Positions 35,277 to 48,855 of a stretch of 64,000 nt of DNA are shown here, one piece after another. The translations under genes were made by a program, and so were the position numbers. Where the stretch lies: assembly GCA_022606135.1 (NCBI GenBank), contig JABYQN010000001.1:2914001-2978000 (forward strand), written 5' to 3'. The DNA is from Fomes fomentarius. Lineage: Eukaryota > Basidiomycota > Agaricomycetes > Polyporales > Polyporaceae. Below the pieces are notes generated by a model that saw nothing but the letters and a program-made list of their open reading frames with translations, did no database searches and had not been told where the DNA came from. Position 1 is the stretch's first letter, and each line of letters opens with the position of its first letter.

Positions 35277-36140
35277 CTACTTCGGGACGTTCTCCCGTGC
35301 CTGCTGTCTGATACGGCGTCTGTAGAAGCATCGTCAGTTATCTGTTACCATGAAGGGGCCACCAGACGTACTCGTAAGCCACCTTGTCGTTCCTGGTTCC
35401 GGCAGATGTTCAGTAACCGAGCGCACGCAGGGACGTCGAAGAGCAGTACCCACTTGAACATCGTGTATGCATCACTCTGTGCGGGATCGTTCACGTTGGG
35501 ATCGTTCAAGAGTTCCTGGATACCGAGAAGCACCTGTGAAAGCATCAGTAAGAGCGAATTACCCACGTAACTCGCTCGGACCTGCTTGATCGTTATCGCC
35601 GGTTTCCATGATTTCTCTTCATCCAAAATAGACAGGCAGACGGTTCCAGAGGGATACACGTTGGGGTGGAATAGCGGTGGCGTGAATTTGCCTAGACGAG
35701 CCTGAGCATGCTGATTCACGCGCAGCAGCAGACGGAACTTACATTTTGGGGGCTTGGATGGATAGTCTAAAAACATAATCAGCTCTCATGGATCCACACG
35801 GACGACCTTGAAGGAAAGAGTACCTTCCGGGAATATCATCATCAACTTGTATACTCCTCCTTCCCATGGTGTCTGTAATCCATGCGTTCAGCGCGCCACG
35901 CCAAGAAGACAGTTCTCTGAGACCCTTGGATTCACGCACCCCTGCTTTTCCAGGGATTCCAACCTCCCACTCCAGGAGATTCATGGAACCATCGGGAGCT
36001 TTGGTCGGTTTGGCATAGAAGCCCTAGACGAAATGAGTATTGGTTCGCGCGAGATGTCATCGTTAGACGCGTACAAATGGGTGATCCTTGCGCCACTGTT
36101 TGCGTTCCTCGGCAAGACGAGCCCTGCAGATCCCAGACAT
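35277..36140 (-). CDS. UBC9: SUMO-conjugating enzyme E2 (158 aa)
   Basis: Transfers SUMO from the E1 to target lysines. Eight minus-strand exons: 36075-36140, 35940-36023, 35824-35872, 35743-35766, 35582-35691, 35454-35533, 35372-35392, 35277-35319; two are only 24 and 21 bases. The product is exactly the usual 158 residues. The active-site cysteine is C93 in [17 protein letters not shown], and the SUMO-binding N-terminal helix ([20 protein letters not shown]) and C-terminal [15 protein letters not shown] are intact. Reading through the 7th donor would give an early stop, so correct splicing of the small exons is needed. Confidence 0.96.
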
Positions 36141-36852
36141 GGCGGTTTGAGATGAAGACGCGTTAAGCTCTCACCGGTGGCGGAGGCGCAGACGGGCTTT
36201 GCGGAGGTTGCCGATGGCGTCTATGTACGCTTACGTCAGCTGCAATCGCAACATGTGGGTGCTAAAGTACAACTAAAGTGGAATGGCTCCGGGACGACGG
36301 CGGGGATCAACCAGAGAATGTTGAGTGGAAGAAAAGGAAACACTTGCTTCCAACATGGTCTCTTCTACATCGACATGCTCCGTCATCCATGAGCCTCCAG
36401 GTCAATTTCCCTGGACTCCCCAACGTCCCGCGTATTCACTCACCACCGCATGCACGTGTAGAACCGCCGTAATTGGTTACGACTTCAGGGCCAAGTTCCT
36501 CGAACTTGAGACTTCCAACCGACGGCGTCCCTTCGCTGGTTCTTGAGCCTTATCTCCACCTTATTTGAGCTAAATAGCTCGAAGATCTCCTAGGCTATGC
36601 ATGAACTCAATCGTGCTCCCATGAGTGGTGAGCGGCTTCTGAACCTCGGGTTGTCTATGACGTTATCCAGCTATCGCTCACATACATTCTCAGTGGCAGG
36701 GCCTGAAAGTGCGCCAGATACCCCGCCCTTCACCCCGGCGCCAGCCAAACCCCAACCGCATATATACTCGTCTTCTGCTGAAGAGTCGCCTCTGTGTAGT
36801 CTGGTAGCTGCTCATCTGGTGACTGTATACGATCCCTACGCCTAACTACCAG
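36141..36852. promoter_or_regulatory. Divergent spacer (UBC9 / methyltransferase)
   Basis: 712 bases between divergent starts. Open frames of 60-80 codons here lack family likeness. A short exon or upstream ORF cannot be excluded. Confidence 0.4.
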
Positions 36853-38461
36853 ATGACTACCAACCAGGACGACTACGCCGATACAAGTTCGGACGGACGC
36901 AGTGCAAGCCCCTCCCCGTCACTTTATTCGTTCTCGTCGTCCGTCGATGGCCGTTTGATGGTCCGCTATCCGTTCTGTCACGTCTTTCTGTGCCACTGAC
37001 ACGGGGGTCGATTTGATAGCTCAGACAGGCGTACGGTCGTATGCTCAACAACCAAAACGATGTACGTGTATACACCAAAGATTTCAGATTGATAACTGAT
37101 CTTGGAGCAGACGTATTTCTTACCGGCGGTACGTCCACTAGAGTCGTGTGACTCGATGGTACCGCCAATACCGACTTCTCGACGGCTCTAACAGGATAAC
37201 GAAGAGCATCGAAGACTCGACTTACAACATCAGATTATCACGCTTGCTCTCGGCGGTCTTTACCCCGCACCAAATCTCGTTAGACGAGCCTTAGCTCCCC
37301 GACCAGGGAAAGTACCAACCGTTCTAGACGTCGGTACGGGAAGCGGTAGCTGGTAATGCAAAGAATGCGGGATCCCTGCGAACACGAACATCATTAACGC
37401 CAACTTTTCAGGGCTATTGATATGGCAAAACAATTCCCTCACTGCTCTGTAGTGGGAGTAGATTTGGCACCTCCCAGGGTGGATGGGTAAGTGATTATCT
37501 GCTGCGTCGAACAGTGACGGTTATTCTGACGCTGGGTGATTGTCGATACGAAGGGATCTTCCCCTAAATTGTCGGTGCGTTGTTCGCCGCCGCTTATTCA
37601 TCTAGATTCTAACCTGCGCGCTTGTCTAGCTTCGAGATAGATGACGTGAGTGTAGTCTCTTGGTGACTCTATGGGCCCGTTAGCAGCTAACCGTCGGGCC
37701 TAGGCGAATCTTGGTTTCAGTCATTACAGAGGGTCATTTGATGTCATACACGCACGGTCAATCTCTGCCGGAGTTCGTCCTTCCAGTACTTCTTGAAAGT
37801 CATTCTGACGGCCCTGTCACTCTGATGTTCTAGATCCGCGATTTTCCACATTTACTGGAGGAGTTCGCTCAGGCTCTACGTCCGGAAGGCATTCTCCTCT
37901 TGGGAGACGGAGACATGCAACTGTACGACGAGTGGCAAGAGCCCCTAGCCTATGCGGAAGAAGGGTCCCCGGGTTTCTCATGGACCCACCGCGTATTTTT
38001 TGCTGGATATAACGCGATGAAAAACAGGGGTGGGAGCATCGACTCGACATCAATGAGTCCTTCTTGGCTTAGGGCCATTGATGCCTACACGGATGTAGGC
38101 TGGCACAAGGTCTTCATCCCCATTGGGCCATGGCGCTACGGTGAGTGCGTTGGGTTTCTGCGCTATTCACGGTACTCATCGGACGCACAGCGGATTACCG
38201 AGAGCGAGTGTTGGCGGAGATGCTCCGCGAAGACTGCTTGAGGTATATCGGAACTATGGCGCCGCTCCTATTGAGGTATGGTGGATTTGAGATGCTGCAT
38301 AAGCGCTGGGCACGAACTGAGACCCATGCCTTTACAGCGAGGGATACTTGCCAGAGAGCGTGGAGAAGATGCAACGTGAGGCCGCGATCGAGTTACGTGA
38401 ACTGCGCGTCCGTCTTCATAGCCGGTGGTCCTTCGCTTGGGCGGTGAAAAAGGCGGAGTAA
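36853..38461 (+). CDS. SAM-dependent methyltransferase (342 aa)
   Basis: Eleven exons: 36853-36971, 37025-37061, 37111-37128, 37195-37352, 37412-37486, 37555-37575, 37630-37645, 37704-37772, 37834-38140, 38191-38275, 38338-38461, with four of 16-37 bases. The class I methyltransferase core has motif I VLDVGTGSGSW at about residues 101-111, an acidic VGVDLAP after strand 2, FDVIHARSI at motif post-II and ALRPEGILLLGDGD in motif III. The N-terminus is Ser/Asp-rich, followed by GRMLNNQND, as in fungal LaeA/UMTA-like enzymes. The substrate is unknown. No biosynthetic cluster surrounds it, so regulatory or small-molecule roles are both possible. Confidence 0.82.
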
Positions 38462-39387
38462 GACGTGCGGCCCGCTGCGTTCCAACCCCGGAATGCGGTT
38501 GCCGTAAAACTCCCGCGCTCTCCCATGATCGAAGACAAGCGGGAGACCGTTGTTGGCGGTCCATATGGACTCGTAGGCATCTTCGATGATATGACCGCCT
38601 TTTCTGGTAGTACTTGTAAGTGGGTGCCCTGGATGCATACGTTCTTGGACTTTTCGTGGTCCCGGCTCTCTATCCTTTCGTGACTCGTGCTGTATATATC
38701 TGTCATTGGTCCCTCTGTGCCAGTTCTTGTTGTTGTTATAGATAATGTTGTGCTGCTGCTATCCTGTACGTTGAAAGGGGCGTAAGGTATCATCATGGCC
38801 ACCATGTCAGGCAATCTGTTGCTGTCAGAGCGTACCGGACCGTCTGTCCGCAGACATATCCACTTGACAATACGGATTGCGTCCTGATCAACTCTCGTTC
38901 TTCGATAATTATCGTAGGTCGCTTGAGGACGCCTTCGGCTCATGAAACTGAGACCAGAAACTATCTGAAGCGTGCTGCAAACTCTCCCCTTGGAGCGGGG
39001 ATCTATAGTGATCTGCATGGCAGCTCATAGAAGATGGCGCCAGGGCGAGTCATAGAACCGCGCACCAGGTTACAATCACACCGCGCCTCGAAGTCAGCGT
39101 TTTGGTCACTGGTGTGTGGGGGTTCTCTGCTCCACTGGAGATGAACGCTGGCTTAACCCCATCCTTCTTGGCTTTCTAAATAGGCCCGTACTCTCCGGTC
39201 TTGTGATGTTATGCGAATGTCAGCCTTGCGTGCGCCACCCAAGGCTCAATGATCAATGATCATTTGAACTTCAAAGTTTTGTTTGATCTCGGTACTTGAG
39301 CAAGTTTCAGCTTTTGCTCCCCGGTTGTTCGCGAAGTGATAGTTGTGTGCTGCGGGAAAGCGCAATCACAAGGTTGCCGTGTGCGAA
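38462..39387. other. Spacer, 0.9 kb
   Basis: It follows the methyltransferase stop. A 200-codon minus-strand frame (38416-39018) overlaps the methyltransferase 3' end but shows no domain or splice support. A direct repeat TCAATGATCA/TCAATGATCAT sits near 39247-39261. Confidence 0.4.
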
Positions 39388-39569
39388 CACTGCGTGCATG
39401 CCCAGGAAATCCGACCCGTGAAAGGCATGGGATCTTTTCGGGCGGTCTTAACTTTCCCTCAAGCGCTTAAAGTACAAAGGCGGGGGACAAAGGATGCAGG
39501 GAAAGTTAAGACCGCCCCGAGATATCCCATGGCTTTCACAACGGGACATCTTGGGCAGTGCACGTAGTG
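39388..39569. repeat. Long imperfect inverted repeat (hairpin)
   Basis: Arms 39388-39459 and 39498-39569 are reverse complements of each other over about 72 bases, with a 38-base loop. The inner 20 bases (GGGCGGTCTTAACTTTCCCT, 39440-39459) pair perfectly and the inner 40 differ at about five positions; the outer half is weaker. It could be a MITE-like remnant or a fold-back element. No flanking target duplication was found. It lies 137-318 bases upstream of PRE2. Confidence 0.75.
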
Positions 39570-39705
39570 GAGAAGATTGTTGTAGGTTTCTGAATACGGA
39601 CGTGACGCGACTGAACGCGCGTCGCGTCTGGTATACACGTGACATTCCGTAGGAACGTACGTCGCCTTTGGCGCCTAGTATGCATACGCGTACCTCACCA
39701 CCACC

Positions 39706-41002
<1,297 letters not shown>

Positions 41003-41292
41003 AGCATGTTGTGATGTACTGTACTGTTCCAATAGCTTTCCGGACACACTAGAATCTCGTGTGGGGCTCGAAAACAACTAGTATGAACAGCCTCATGACT
41101 CGGATCGGGAGGAGCAGATCTGGCGATCTGATGTCATTCGGGAGTCGAGAGCCCTGACGAGCACCTTGCCTTCTGCCGCCGGAGTTGCCTGGTTTCGAGC
41201 CTTTGCCTGCCTCTGACAGTGCCAGTCCTCTGCGTCTCCTCTCCCGCGTCTGTCTATATGCGCTCTGCTTGTCTGCTGCTGGGTCGGCGATT

Positions 41293-44200
41293 ATGAAACG
41301 CCTCCTTTCCAAGACATTCAAGACGGCGCCGTTTGCCGCAAAGCCCGCCCCAGCAGTAGCAGCGATCCCCGCGACGACCAATCCACCATTGCACCGCACC
41401 GGCCTCCAACCGAAGGATACCCTTCCTCCAATTCCTCATCCATGTCCATACGAGTACATATCCATCGTGGCTACCCCAGAGGGTCTTCTCCTGCGCCCTA
41501 GGCATCCCGGTCAGTCGCAAGAGAACCTCGAATCCGAAGTCAAGGTGGAGTGGGGGAAGGGGGGAAAGTCGAGACAATCGCGGCCAACACCGTGGAGGCC
41601 GATTGGGAGGACAGCATAGTCGTGTATGGGATCATTGGGTTCTTGGAGCTGTACTCTGGTAATTATATCCTGCCGCCGCAACCCGAGCATCGAGTTAAAA
41701 CGTCCGACAGCCTCGTACCTCCTCGTTATTTCCTCTAGGAACGTGGTGGGAGATTGTGAGTGCTTATTTGAACACACTTATTGGGTTTCTATGTATTCAC
41801 GTGCGTATGTAGTTCTTGATGCTAGACACACAGTTTATAGCGTGAAGGGCGCCACCGCTATACCTCTTGAAGAAGGACGCGCAAGGACGGTGCTCTCGGT
41901 ACTCGGTACTTACAACAACGCTGCCCGTCGTGTATCCCTGTTGCCTACGGACACTGCGCACGACGAATTGGCTCCAGAGGATATCGTAGCTGCTGCTGTC
42001 ATCAACGACACCGGAGCGAATGGGACGCGGTCACCTCGCGTCGTCAAGTTCGCCGACGAACACGAAGTGAAGGTCGTCTCGCCGCGACCGGACCAGAGCT
42101 TCGATATATCTGAAGATGACGGTCCTCCATCGCCATCATCGTCTGTGGCTTCCTCAGTCCAGTCGAATACGGACACTGTAGTGAAAACCCTGGCAGAACG
42201 ACTCTCTTTCTGGACTCGCCTATCAAGGAGGAATTCAACGCAGGGCGCGACCATCGACCATGTCCTCGTTGAACATCCAGATATACCAGGCCAACCGCCG
42301 GCCCTACCGGTAGACCTAGATTCAATCGTCAAGGACGAATCCAAGGGTCCCGAAGAGGTCATTGAATCTATCGTTACGTCTGCTGCACCGGCCCCGCAAA
42401 CGATCGAGGAAAAACACTCAGAGCTCGAAGAGAAGATCGTCCGGGAGTGCATCCGCGAGTTCACACGAGGCGGAATGTACTTCGCATATTCCTTCGGCGA
42501 GTCAAGCATTGATTCATGATCAGGAGACTAATCGTAACCTTAGTCAATAGACGTCACAAGATCATTGCAACACAAGCACGAACTGATCGCGAAAGGGAAA
42601 ACGCAGAATGCGTTATTCGAAAGTGTCAATGCTATGGATGACTCCAAGAAGATGAGCCCGCTCAGCGACACAGTCGACGTTCTTGCTGAACCTTCCGCCG
42701 CTCTTCCGTTGTGGCGGAGAGTAGACCGCCGATTTTGGTGGAACGAATGGATGTCGAAGCCGCTCATTGACGCGGGGGTAAGTTTACACCATGCTGAACG
42801 ATCATGGACAACACTTAATGTAACTCGCAGCTTCACCCATTTGTCTTGCCTATCATGCAAGGCTTCTTCCAGGTTGCGTCTTTCAGCATTGTGCGGGAGC
42901 CTGTGGCCGACGAAGAAGGCGACAGCGTCATTGTTGAGTACAACGTCATCTCGCGTCGGTCACGGGATCGTGCTGGTCTACGATATCAACGTCGCGGCAT
43001 CGACGATGATGCCAACGTGGCTAACTTTGTGGAAACGGAGACCGTAATGCGTGTTGAGGTAGGATACAACAACATCTGCACGTGGATAAAGCTGATCAGA
43101 CCTGACAGCGCGAAAGTTTATCGAATGTTTTCAGCCATGTCCAGATTCGAGGATCGAGTGCGCCGTCTTCTGTCCATTGCGAGTTTGCTCTTGTTGACAA
43201 TGGTTGATAGTTCCGCTGTACTGGAATCAACAAAGCATGGCTCTGAAACCCGCTCCTCAACTAAACCTGGAACGTTCACACGATCAACATCTGCACGCCA
43301 TTCAGCAACATCTATCGAAGGTTGTCTCGACGTATGGACCGTTGGTGCGTTTATGCGAGCGACGCTGCTCACGCGTCTTCTCATCACCCACACAGACGAT
43401 TGTGAACCTGGCCGAGCAGCACGGTAAGGAAGCGCAAGTGACGAATGCATATGGAGACTACGTCAACGAGGTTGCTTCGAAGGATGTCAAGTGAGCAATG
43501 ACATCTTTACGTGTTCATGCTTCTGAATTAAGGGTTGGTCTTGACAGATATCACGCATACGACTTCCATGCGGAAACGCGAGGAATGAAGTGCGTCAGTT
43601 CCGCTTGTCTAGGTTGTTCCGCCTAATTTGTGACAGATATGAGAATATATCCAAACTTATTGAAACAGTGGAGCGCACCTTCGAAAGTCAAGGGTGCGGA
43701 GTATACCTCCGATTGCGCACTCATGGTGCTGACACCTGTTCTAGCTATTTCTGGATTTCGAATAACCACATAATGTCTCAGCAGAAGGGCATCTTCCGCG
43801 TCAACTGCATAGATGGCTTGGATCGTACCAATGTCGTCGAGTCGGCCTTCGCTCGTCACGTTCTGAATAGGCAACTAGGCGCTGTCGCCCTTCTGAATCC
43901 GGCCGAACGTCGAACGGAGATGGACATCGTGTTCAATGATGGTATGATGACATTTGATCGTCCGAATAAGCTACATTCATCACTGTTTGTGTCCTCTGAT
44001 TAGTGTGGGCGAACAATGGCGATGCTATCAGTCGTGCCTAGTACGTCAATCTCTCATTCTCGTCAGATACATATTGAAGCGTCGCACGTCTGCAGTGCGG
44101 GAACATCGGCTCTTAAGGTTAGTGGTCTAGCTTCACATTTCTCGACGTGTCTCACACTGTTTACGTTGTAAACAGGGTGACTTTACTAGGTATGTTTCAC

Positions 44201-45535
44201 GTTGACGTCCATGACTTCATCGAGCTACGGCATAATCGCTCTTCGTCGACAGGACGGGCAAGCGTGATCTCGCTGGGCTACTCAATGATGGAGTTAACTC
44301 CCTGGCACGGTGTGTACATGGCGCGCAAGCTTTCATACTGATTGCTGAGCGACATCTGGTGCCCAGGATGTACACCTCAACATTCGCCGATTGGTTCAGC
44401 CAGGCGGTCATCGATTTTATGCTTGGGAATCGCACAACCTCCGTTTTCTCGGAGTTCCTGCTGAAGCTCCAGTCAACAGACCCAAGGGACCTTATCCGCA
44501 TTACGAAGATCCGGGCGGATGCCATCGCAACATGCGTCTCCCGTGTGCTGCCTGAAGGAGAGCGTCTGCTGTCAGGGTGGACCTTGTTTGCTCCCGAAGA
44601 GTTGAACACGAAAGTGGGCGACAAGTTCGAGGAGAAGGTGCTCCTGCTGGTGCGTTATTTCCGCTACTGGGCAGACAACTGTTGAATGGTCCGTAGAGCG
44701 CCAAAGCCCTATATATTGTCGTGAGTTCCGTTCAAGGTCGGACACGGACGCGAATCGGTGGCGTATTGATACGTGTATTGCAGAGTTATGATTATACCCT
44801 GGAGAAGGTGAAGATGTATACCCGTATCCCCCTTGGAGATATTGTTGGAATCACTAAAGGTCGGTTCGCCCATATTGTTGATATGCCATTACCAACACCC
44901 AACACCCGTCCCATAGGCGCCTACATCTTGTCACCGTTGGAAGAAGCCAGTCGGGATCCTCTCCAGAATGCTGGTTTCGTCGTGTCATGGCATAATCTAC
45001 AGAATCAAGATACCCGTCTTACAAGTTACTCTATCAAGAACAGCCTTGACCTTACCACACCTCCCGCGTCGCCGTCAGTTGCTACGACACCGCGGTTCTC
45101 GTTGACAGCACCACGGAAGAACACGCTGCCTCTCTCACGAATCTTATCGGATGCCGCTGCGCCAGTCGCAGGCGAGGAGACCATCTTCGCTGCGTTCAAG
45201 GCCCTGCCAGTGGACCCAGCCCGATCACGGAGGGAGAGCGGAAGTTTCATCCAGCCGGACGACGAGCTCGCGAGCGCGAAGAACTGCAAGGAAGCGGTCA
45301 ACATGATCGTGGAGGCCATCCGGCAGGCGAGCAAGGACATTGGAAATGATCATCGTGATTTCATTACGGAGTCAGATGTGGTGAGGTGAGTGCTATTTGG
45401 CGCAAACATGGGCGTTGTGGCCAGTGCTGACGAGGGTGGGGCATGGCGCGTAGCTTGACAGAGGCGCAACGGATGACGAGCGTGTATGCGAAGATGGAGT
45501 ATGGCGTGAAGAGGTTGCTATGGTTGGGCAGCTGA
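41293..45535 (+). CDS. SAC-domain phosphoinositide phosphatase with hSac2 domain, one base short (1,062 aa)
   Basis: Twenty exons: 41293-41658, 41711-41755, 41813-42496, 42551-42777, 42831-43058, 43109-43157, 43211-43344, 43396-43490, 43548-43589, 43637-43693, 43745-43941, 44004-44040, 44096-44117, 44176-44189, 44253-44309, 44367-44649, 44697-44720, 44784-44859, 44917-45385, 45454-45535. The catalytic CX5R loop is CIDGLDRT (about C664-T671). An hSac2-type domain follows (ALYIVSYDYTLEKVKMYTRI, YILSPLEEASRDPLQNAGF), as in INPP5F/SAC2, a PI4P phosphatase of endocytic membranes. Exon 1 needs one extra G in the run 41552-41556 to read VEWGEGGKVETIAANTV. Intron 3 begins with GC (G|GCGAGT). The middle third is a Ser/Pro-rich insert. 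Confidence 0.88.
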
Positions 45536-46010
45536 GGAGTGGGACTGATCTGTATGTATTCATAATGCGGACTAGGCATGTACTTTGCCGCATGAGTGAG
45601 TGTGGGTGATTGTGCTTTTCCGTCGCGGAACGAGCGTGGATGAGGGTTCAGGCAGCCGAGATGTGTGAGCTGAACCGGAGCTGAACCGAATCGGACTGGG
45701 GAAGTGAAAAGCGCCGTGCTGATTGGGGGCATCCCGGCGGTGGCGTCGTCGGGCGCGTTGTGTGGCCTTGCTCCTGGCTTGCTCTCAGCTTGCTCCTTCT
45801 CTCTCTGGGAGAGCGCGGTCCTCAGCATCCTCCGCGACTTTATGCTCTAATATATCCATCGCTCAACTGCAGGCCTCAGCATCCTATTATTCTCCGCTAC
45901 ACCCAACTGCGCACCTCGCATACCACATACCGCAAGCACCGCAACATCTCTCGTACTCGAGCTAGCGTTCCTGCCTTATAATCCTGTAAATTCTTCTGGT
46001 CTTTGAAGCT
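45536..46010. promoter_or_regulatory. Spacer and promoter of the DHHC gene
   Basis: 475 bases between the phosphatase stop and the DHHC start, with a CT-rich leader just before the ATG at 46011. No gene is seen. Confidence 0.4.
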
Positions 46011-48588
46011 ATGGCGACTACACACTCGTTATCCCCCACCACGCAAAGGACGGTGGCTCAACTCCCCTTCTCTCCTTCCAGCAATGCCCCCGACTCCCGG
46101 GCATTAACACCACCGTTTCCGCAACTGCGACACCGGGCGGAATCTCACCTATCTCCCCAGCGAACCCCATACGAGCATCAGCTCATAACCGGACAGGCTC
46201 ACTCGTCTCGTCGCGCTCCCGCCCCACGGCGAACATGACCCATGTCGCAACCGAGCTATCACTCAGCTCTTCTACCTCCGTGCCTATCTTGCAGCCACGG
46301 CCCACAGTAGGCTCAGTAGGCACTACCCATGTCGGAGGCATCCTTCCGTCTGCGTCATTCTTCCACCCTTCTCGTCCGAATTATCCTCCATCATCCCCAC
46401 ATCCCCGTCCGTCGACCGCAGGGTCGATGTCGTCCGTTGGAGGGTCAACTGTCGATGCAGTGCGCCTCTCACAACTCGGTGCTTCGCAGGCCCGAGACAG
46501 GATATCGGAGACAACGGATAGTGTTGATCACTCAATGGAGGACGCCAAGGCACCGACATTAGCACCGTCATTGCGGTCATCGAACAAGTTCAGTCGTGAG
46601 CCTCTCCTTCCCATCGGTGGTCCACCTCCGAAGTCCGGCAATGTACCCCGCCCGACCATCGTGACACAGACGAGCCCGTATGGTCGCAGCGAGGGCAACG
46701 TGAGTGCGGGTGCGCGCATGCGGGGCAGCTTTGAGAAGTTATTCAAACGGGGCTTCAGTTTCGAGCGTTCCCCGGTGACGCCTATCAACCCGGGCCCGAG
46801 CAGTGCGTTCAGTACCATCCAGACACGCTCCGCAGAAGTCTCGCCAATAACTTTTGAGCTGAACGTGGGTGGGCCCGGCGCCGACCGCTCTCCTACCTCT
46901 CCAGGACACCACAAGCATAGCTTGTCCCCTCTGCAGGGCTCCACCACCTCTCTCAACCACGCCTCCTTCATTGCGACCCCGCCACCACACATGGACCCGC
47001 CACTATGTGCCGTACCCATCCTGGACCCGAAGACAGCCAAGCCGATGCGCAATTGGCAGCTACATCCATCACGAAATCGGTTCTTCCTTGACGGCCGCAT
47101 GCTGACGGGAGGGGACTCACCGTGGGCATTCATCGCGTCCCTGACAGTCGTGCTAACCATCGCGGGCGTGTACTTTGGGACGACATGCGTGTGGTGGTGG
47201 CAGAACGAGAGCCCAGCGGTGGCAATATTGGGCGCGTACATGTGCTTGCTGACCATTTCGAGCATGTTTGCGACGGTGAGTGGCCAGAATTACAAATGGG
47301 CCATGCAGTGGCTGTGCCGGAGCAGGGGAGGGAGGGTGGATGAACCGGCGGTAACTCATGCGTGTTCGATGTCCGCTTGCAGGCTTTCCGAGATCCTGGA
47401 ATACTCCCGCGCAATCTGGATCCCGACCCACCTTATCCGGCTACCTCGTCTTCGGAAGGGAGCCTTCGTGCGCCGTTGCCGCGAGATCTGAAGGTGCGGG
47501 CAGGGATGTGAGTGGGCATTCAGTTCTCGGTCTGGGACGAACGTGTTGATACTGTTGGCAGCGTGCGCACCAAGTATTGCCCTACGTGCATGACCTACCG
47601 GCCACCACGGTCAAGCCATTGCAAGATGGTGAGCGTTGCGTTGGGCCCGGATGTGGAGGTACAAATGGGACAATGACTTACTGCCTCTCGCTGGTTGGCT
47701 AGTGCGATAATTGCGTGGACGGCTGCGACCACCACTGTCAGTGGGTGAACAACTGCGTCGGCCGACGGAACTACACTGCCTTCTTCACGTTCTTATTTTC
47801 TGGCGTGAGTATCTTCTTGCTGATAACGCGGGGGATCGGGTTTCAGGCACGAGGGCGTCTGGGACGCGGCTTTACCGTCTCTCGTTTGAAGATTCTTGGT
47901 CTCACGGATATGCATATCATAGGTCACGACGTTGGTACTGGTGATCTGCACCACGGCGTTGCACTTGTACCTCGTTTCGCACAAGGCGCACACGAGCTTC
48001 CGGCACGCCGTCGCCACATCACAGGGTGTGGGCAGCGCGTTCGCGTTCTGCTTGTCGATTGTCGTCATCTGGCCCGTCTCGGCGTTGCTCTCGTATCATC
48101 TCCGGGTGAGTGCGCGGTTCCGTTGGTGGAGAGGATGGATTAGAGTTGATGAGGGACATTAATCGGGCAGCTACTGCTACTGAACGTTACCACGATCGAG
48201 CAGGTACGTGCTGTCTCTGTTGGCGCGCGTGGCGCGGTCCGGCCGTCGTCTCAATTGGTGTGCGAACCTGCGCTGACACGTTCCCCCGTTAATTTTGCTC
48301 TGCTCATGTGGTGGTGGTGGTGGTGGTGGTGGGCCCCCAAACGCGAACGAGCAGATCCGAAACCAGGCGCACAAGTCGCTCGTGCCAGGGCCGGCACCCC
48401 CGAACCCGTTCTCGCATGGGAGCTGGCGGAAAAACATGGTGTACATGCTCTGTCGACCAACGGGGCACTCGTGGCTGAACGCGCGGGCGATCGCTACGGA
48501 GGATAAGCGTGAGGTCAACCCGGGGCTGCTCCACGAAGATTGGCCGGAAGATGTCGAGCACGGGCCGGCGAGGGCGAAAGGGGAGTGA
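46011..48588 (+). CDS. ERF2: DHHC palmitoyltransferase (Erf2-like), one base short (669 aa)
   Basis: Protein S-acyltransferase; Erf2 palmitoylates Ras in the ER/Golgi. Seven exons: 46011-47275, 47383-47507, 47562-47628, 47703-47804, 47923-48105, 48171-48203, 48355-48588. The cysteine-rich DHHC domain spans exons 3-4: [20 protein letters not shown] and [17 protein letters not shown], with DHHC at about residues 495-498. Two membrane pairs flank it, and the C-terminal block [19 protein letters not shown] is typical of Erf2. The long N-terminus is Ser/Pro-rich. The start frame at 46011 meets the main frame only if one C is added to the run at 46087-46091 (NAPRLPGIN); a shorter start at 46235 would need no change but loses a conserved-looking N-terminus. 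The partner Erf4/Shr5 is not in the window. Confidence 0.88.
48308..48331 (+). repeat. (GTG)8 microsatellite in the last DHHC intron
   Basis: Eight perfect GTG units, about 23 bases before the AG acceptor at 48353-48354, inside the longest intron of the gene (151 bases). Every unit offers a GT, and length change here could affect acceptor recognition. Confidence 0.85.
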
Positions 48589-48855
48589 ACGGTCCTGTCA
48601 GCTGCAGCGGGGAGGTCGGGCGAGGGATTCTAGGGATTCTGGGGATTCTCTGGTGCCTTTCTTTTCGCTGGGTGTGTGCGCGGGCATTCGACTGAATTCG
48701 AACGGGGCGGGTTCGCCTGGGTTTGTGCGGACTCGAGGTGGTTGGTTGTACATAAATTATAGTTACAGCATGGGGGCGGCTTCTCGGACATAAGCTCCGG
48801 ACGAGTTCGTAAGTCGCACTGAATCGAACGAGTTAGAGACAAGGACGGAGATGGA

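Noticed and set aside
38416..39018. 200-codon minus-strand frame after the methyltransferase
   Set aside because: It overlaps the coding 3' end of the methyltransferase and shows no family likeness or start context.
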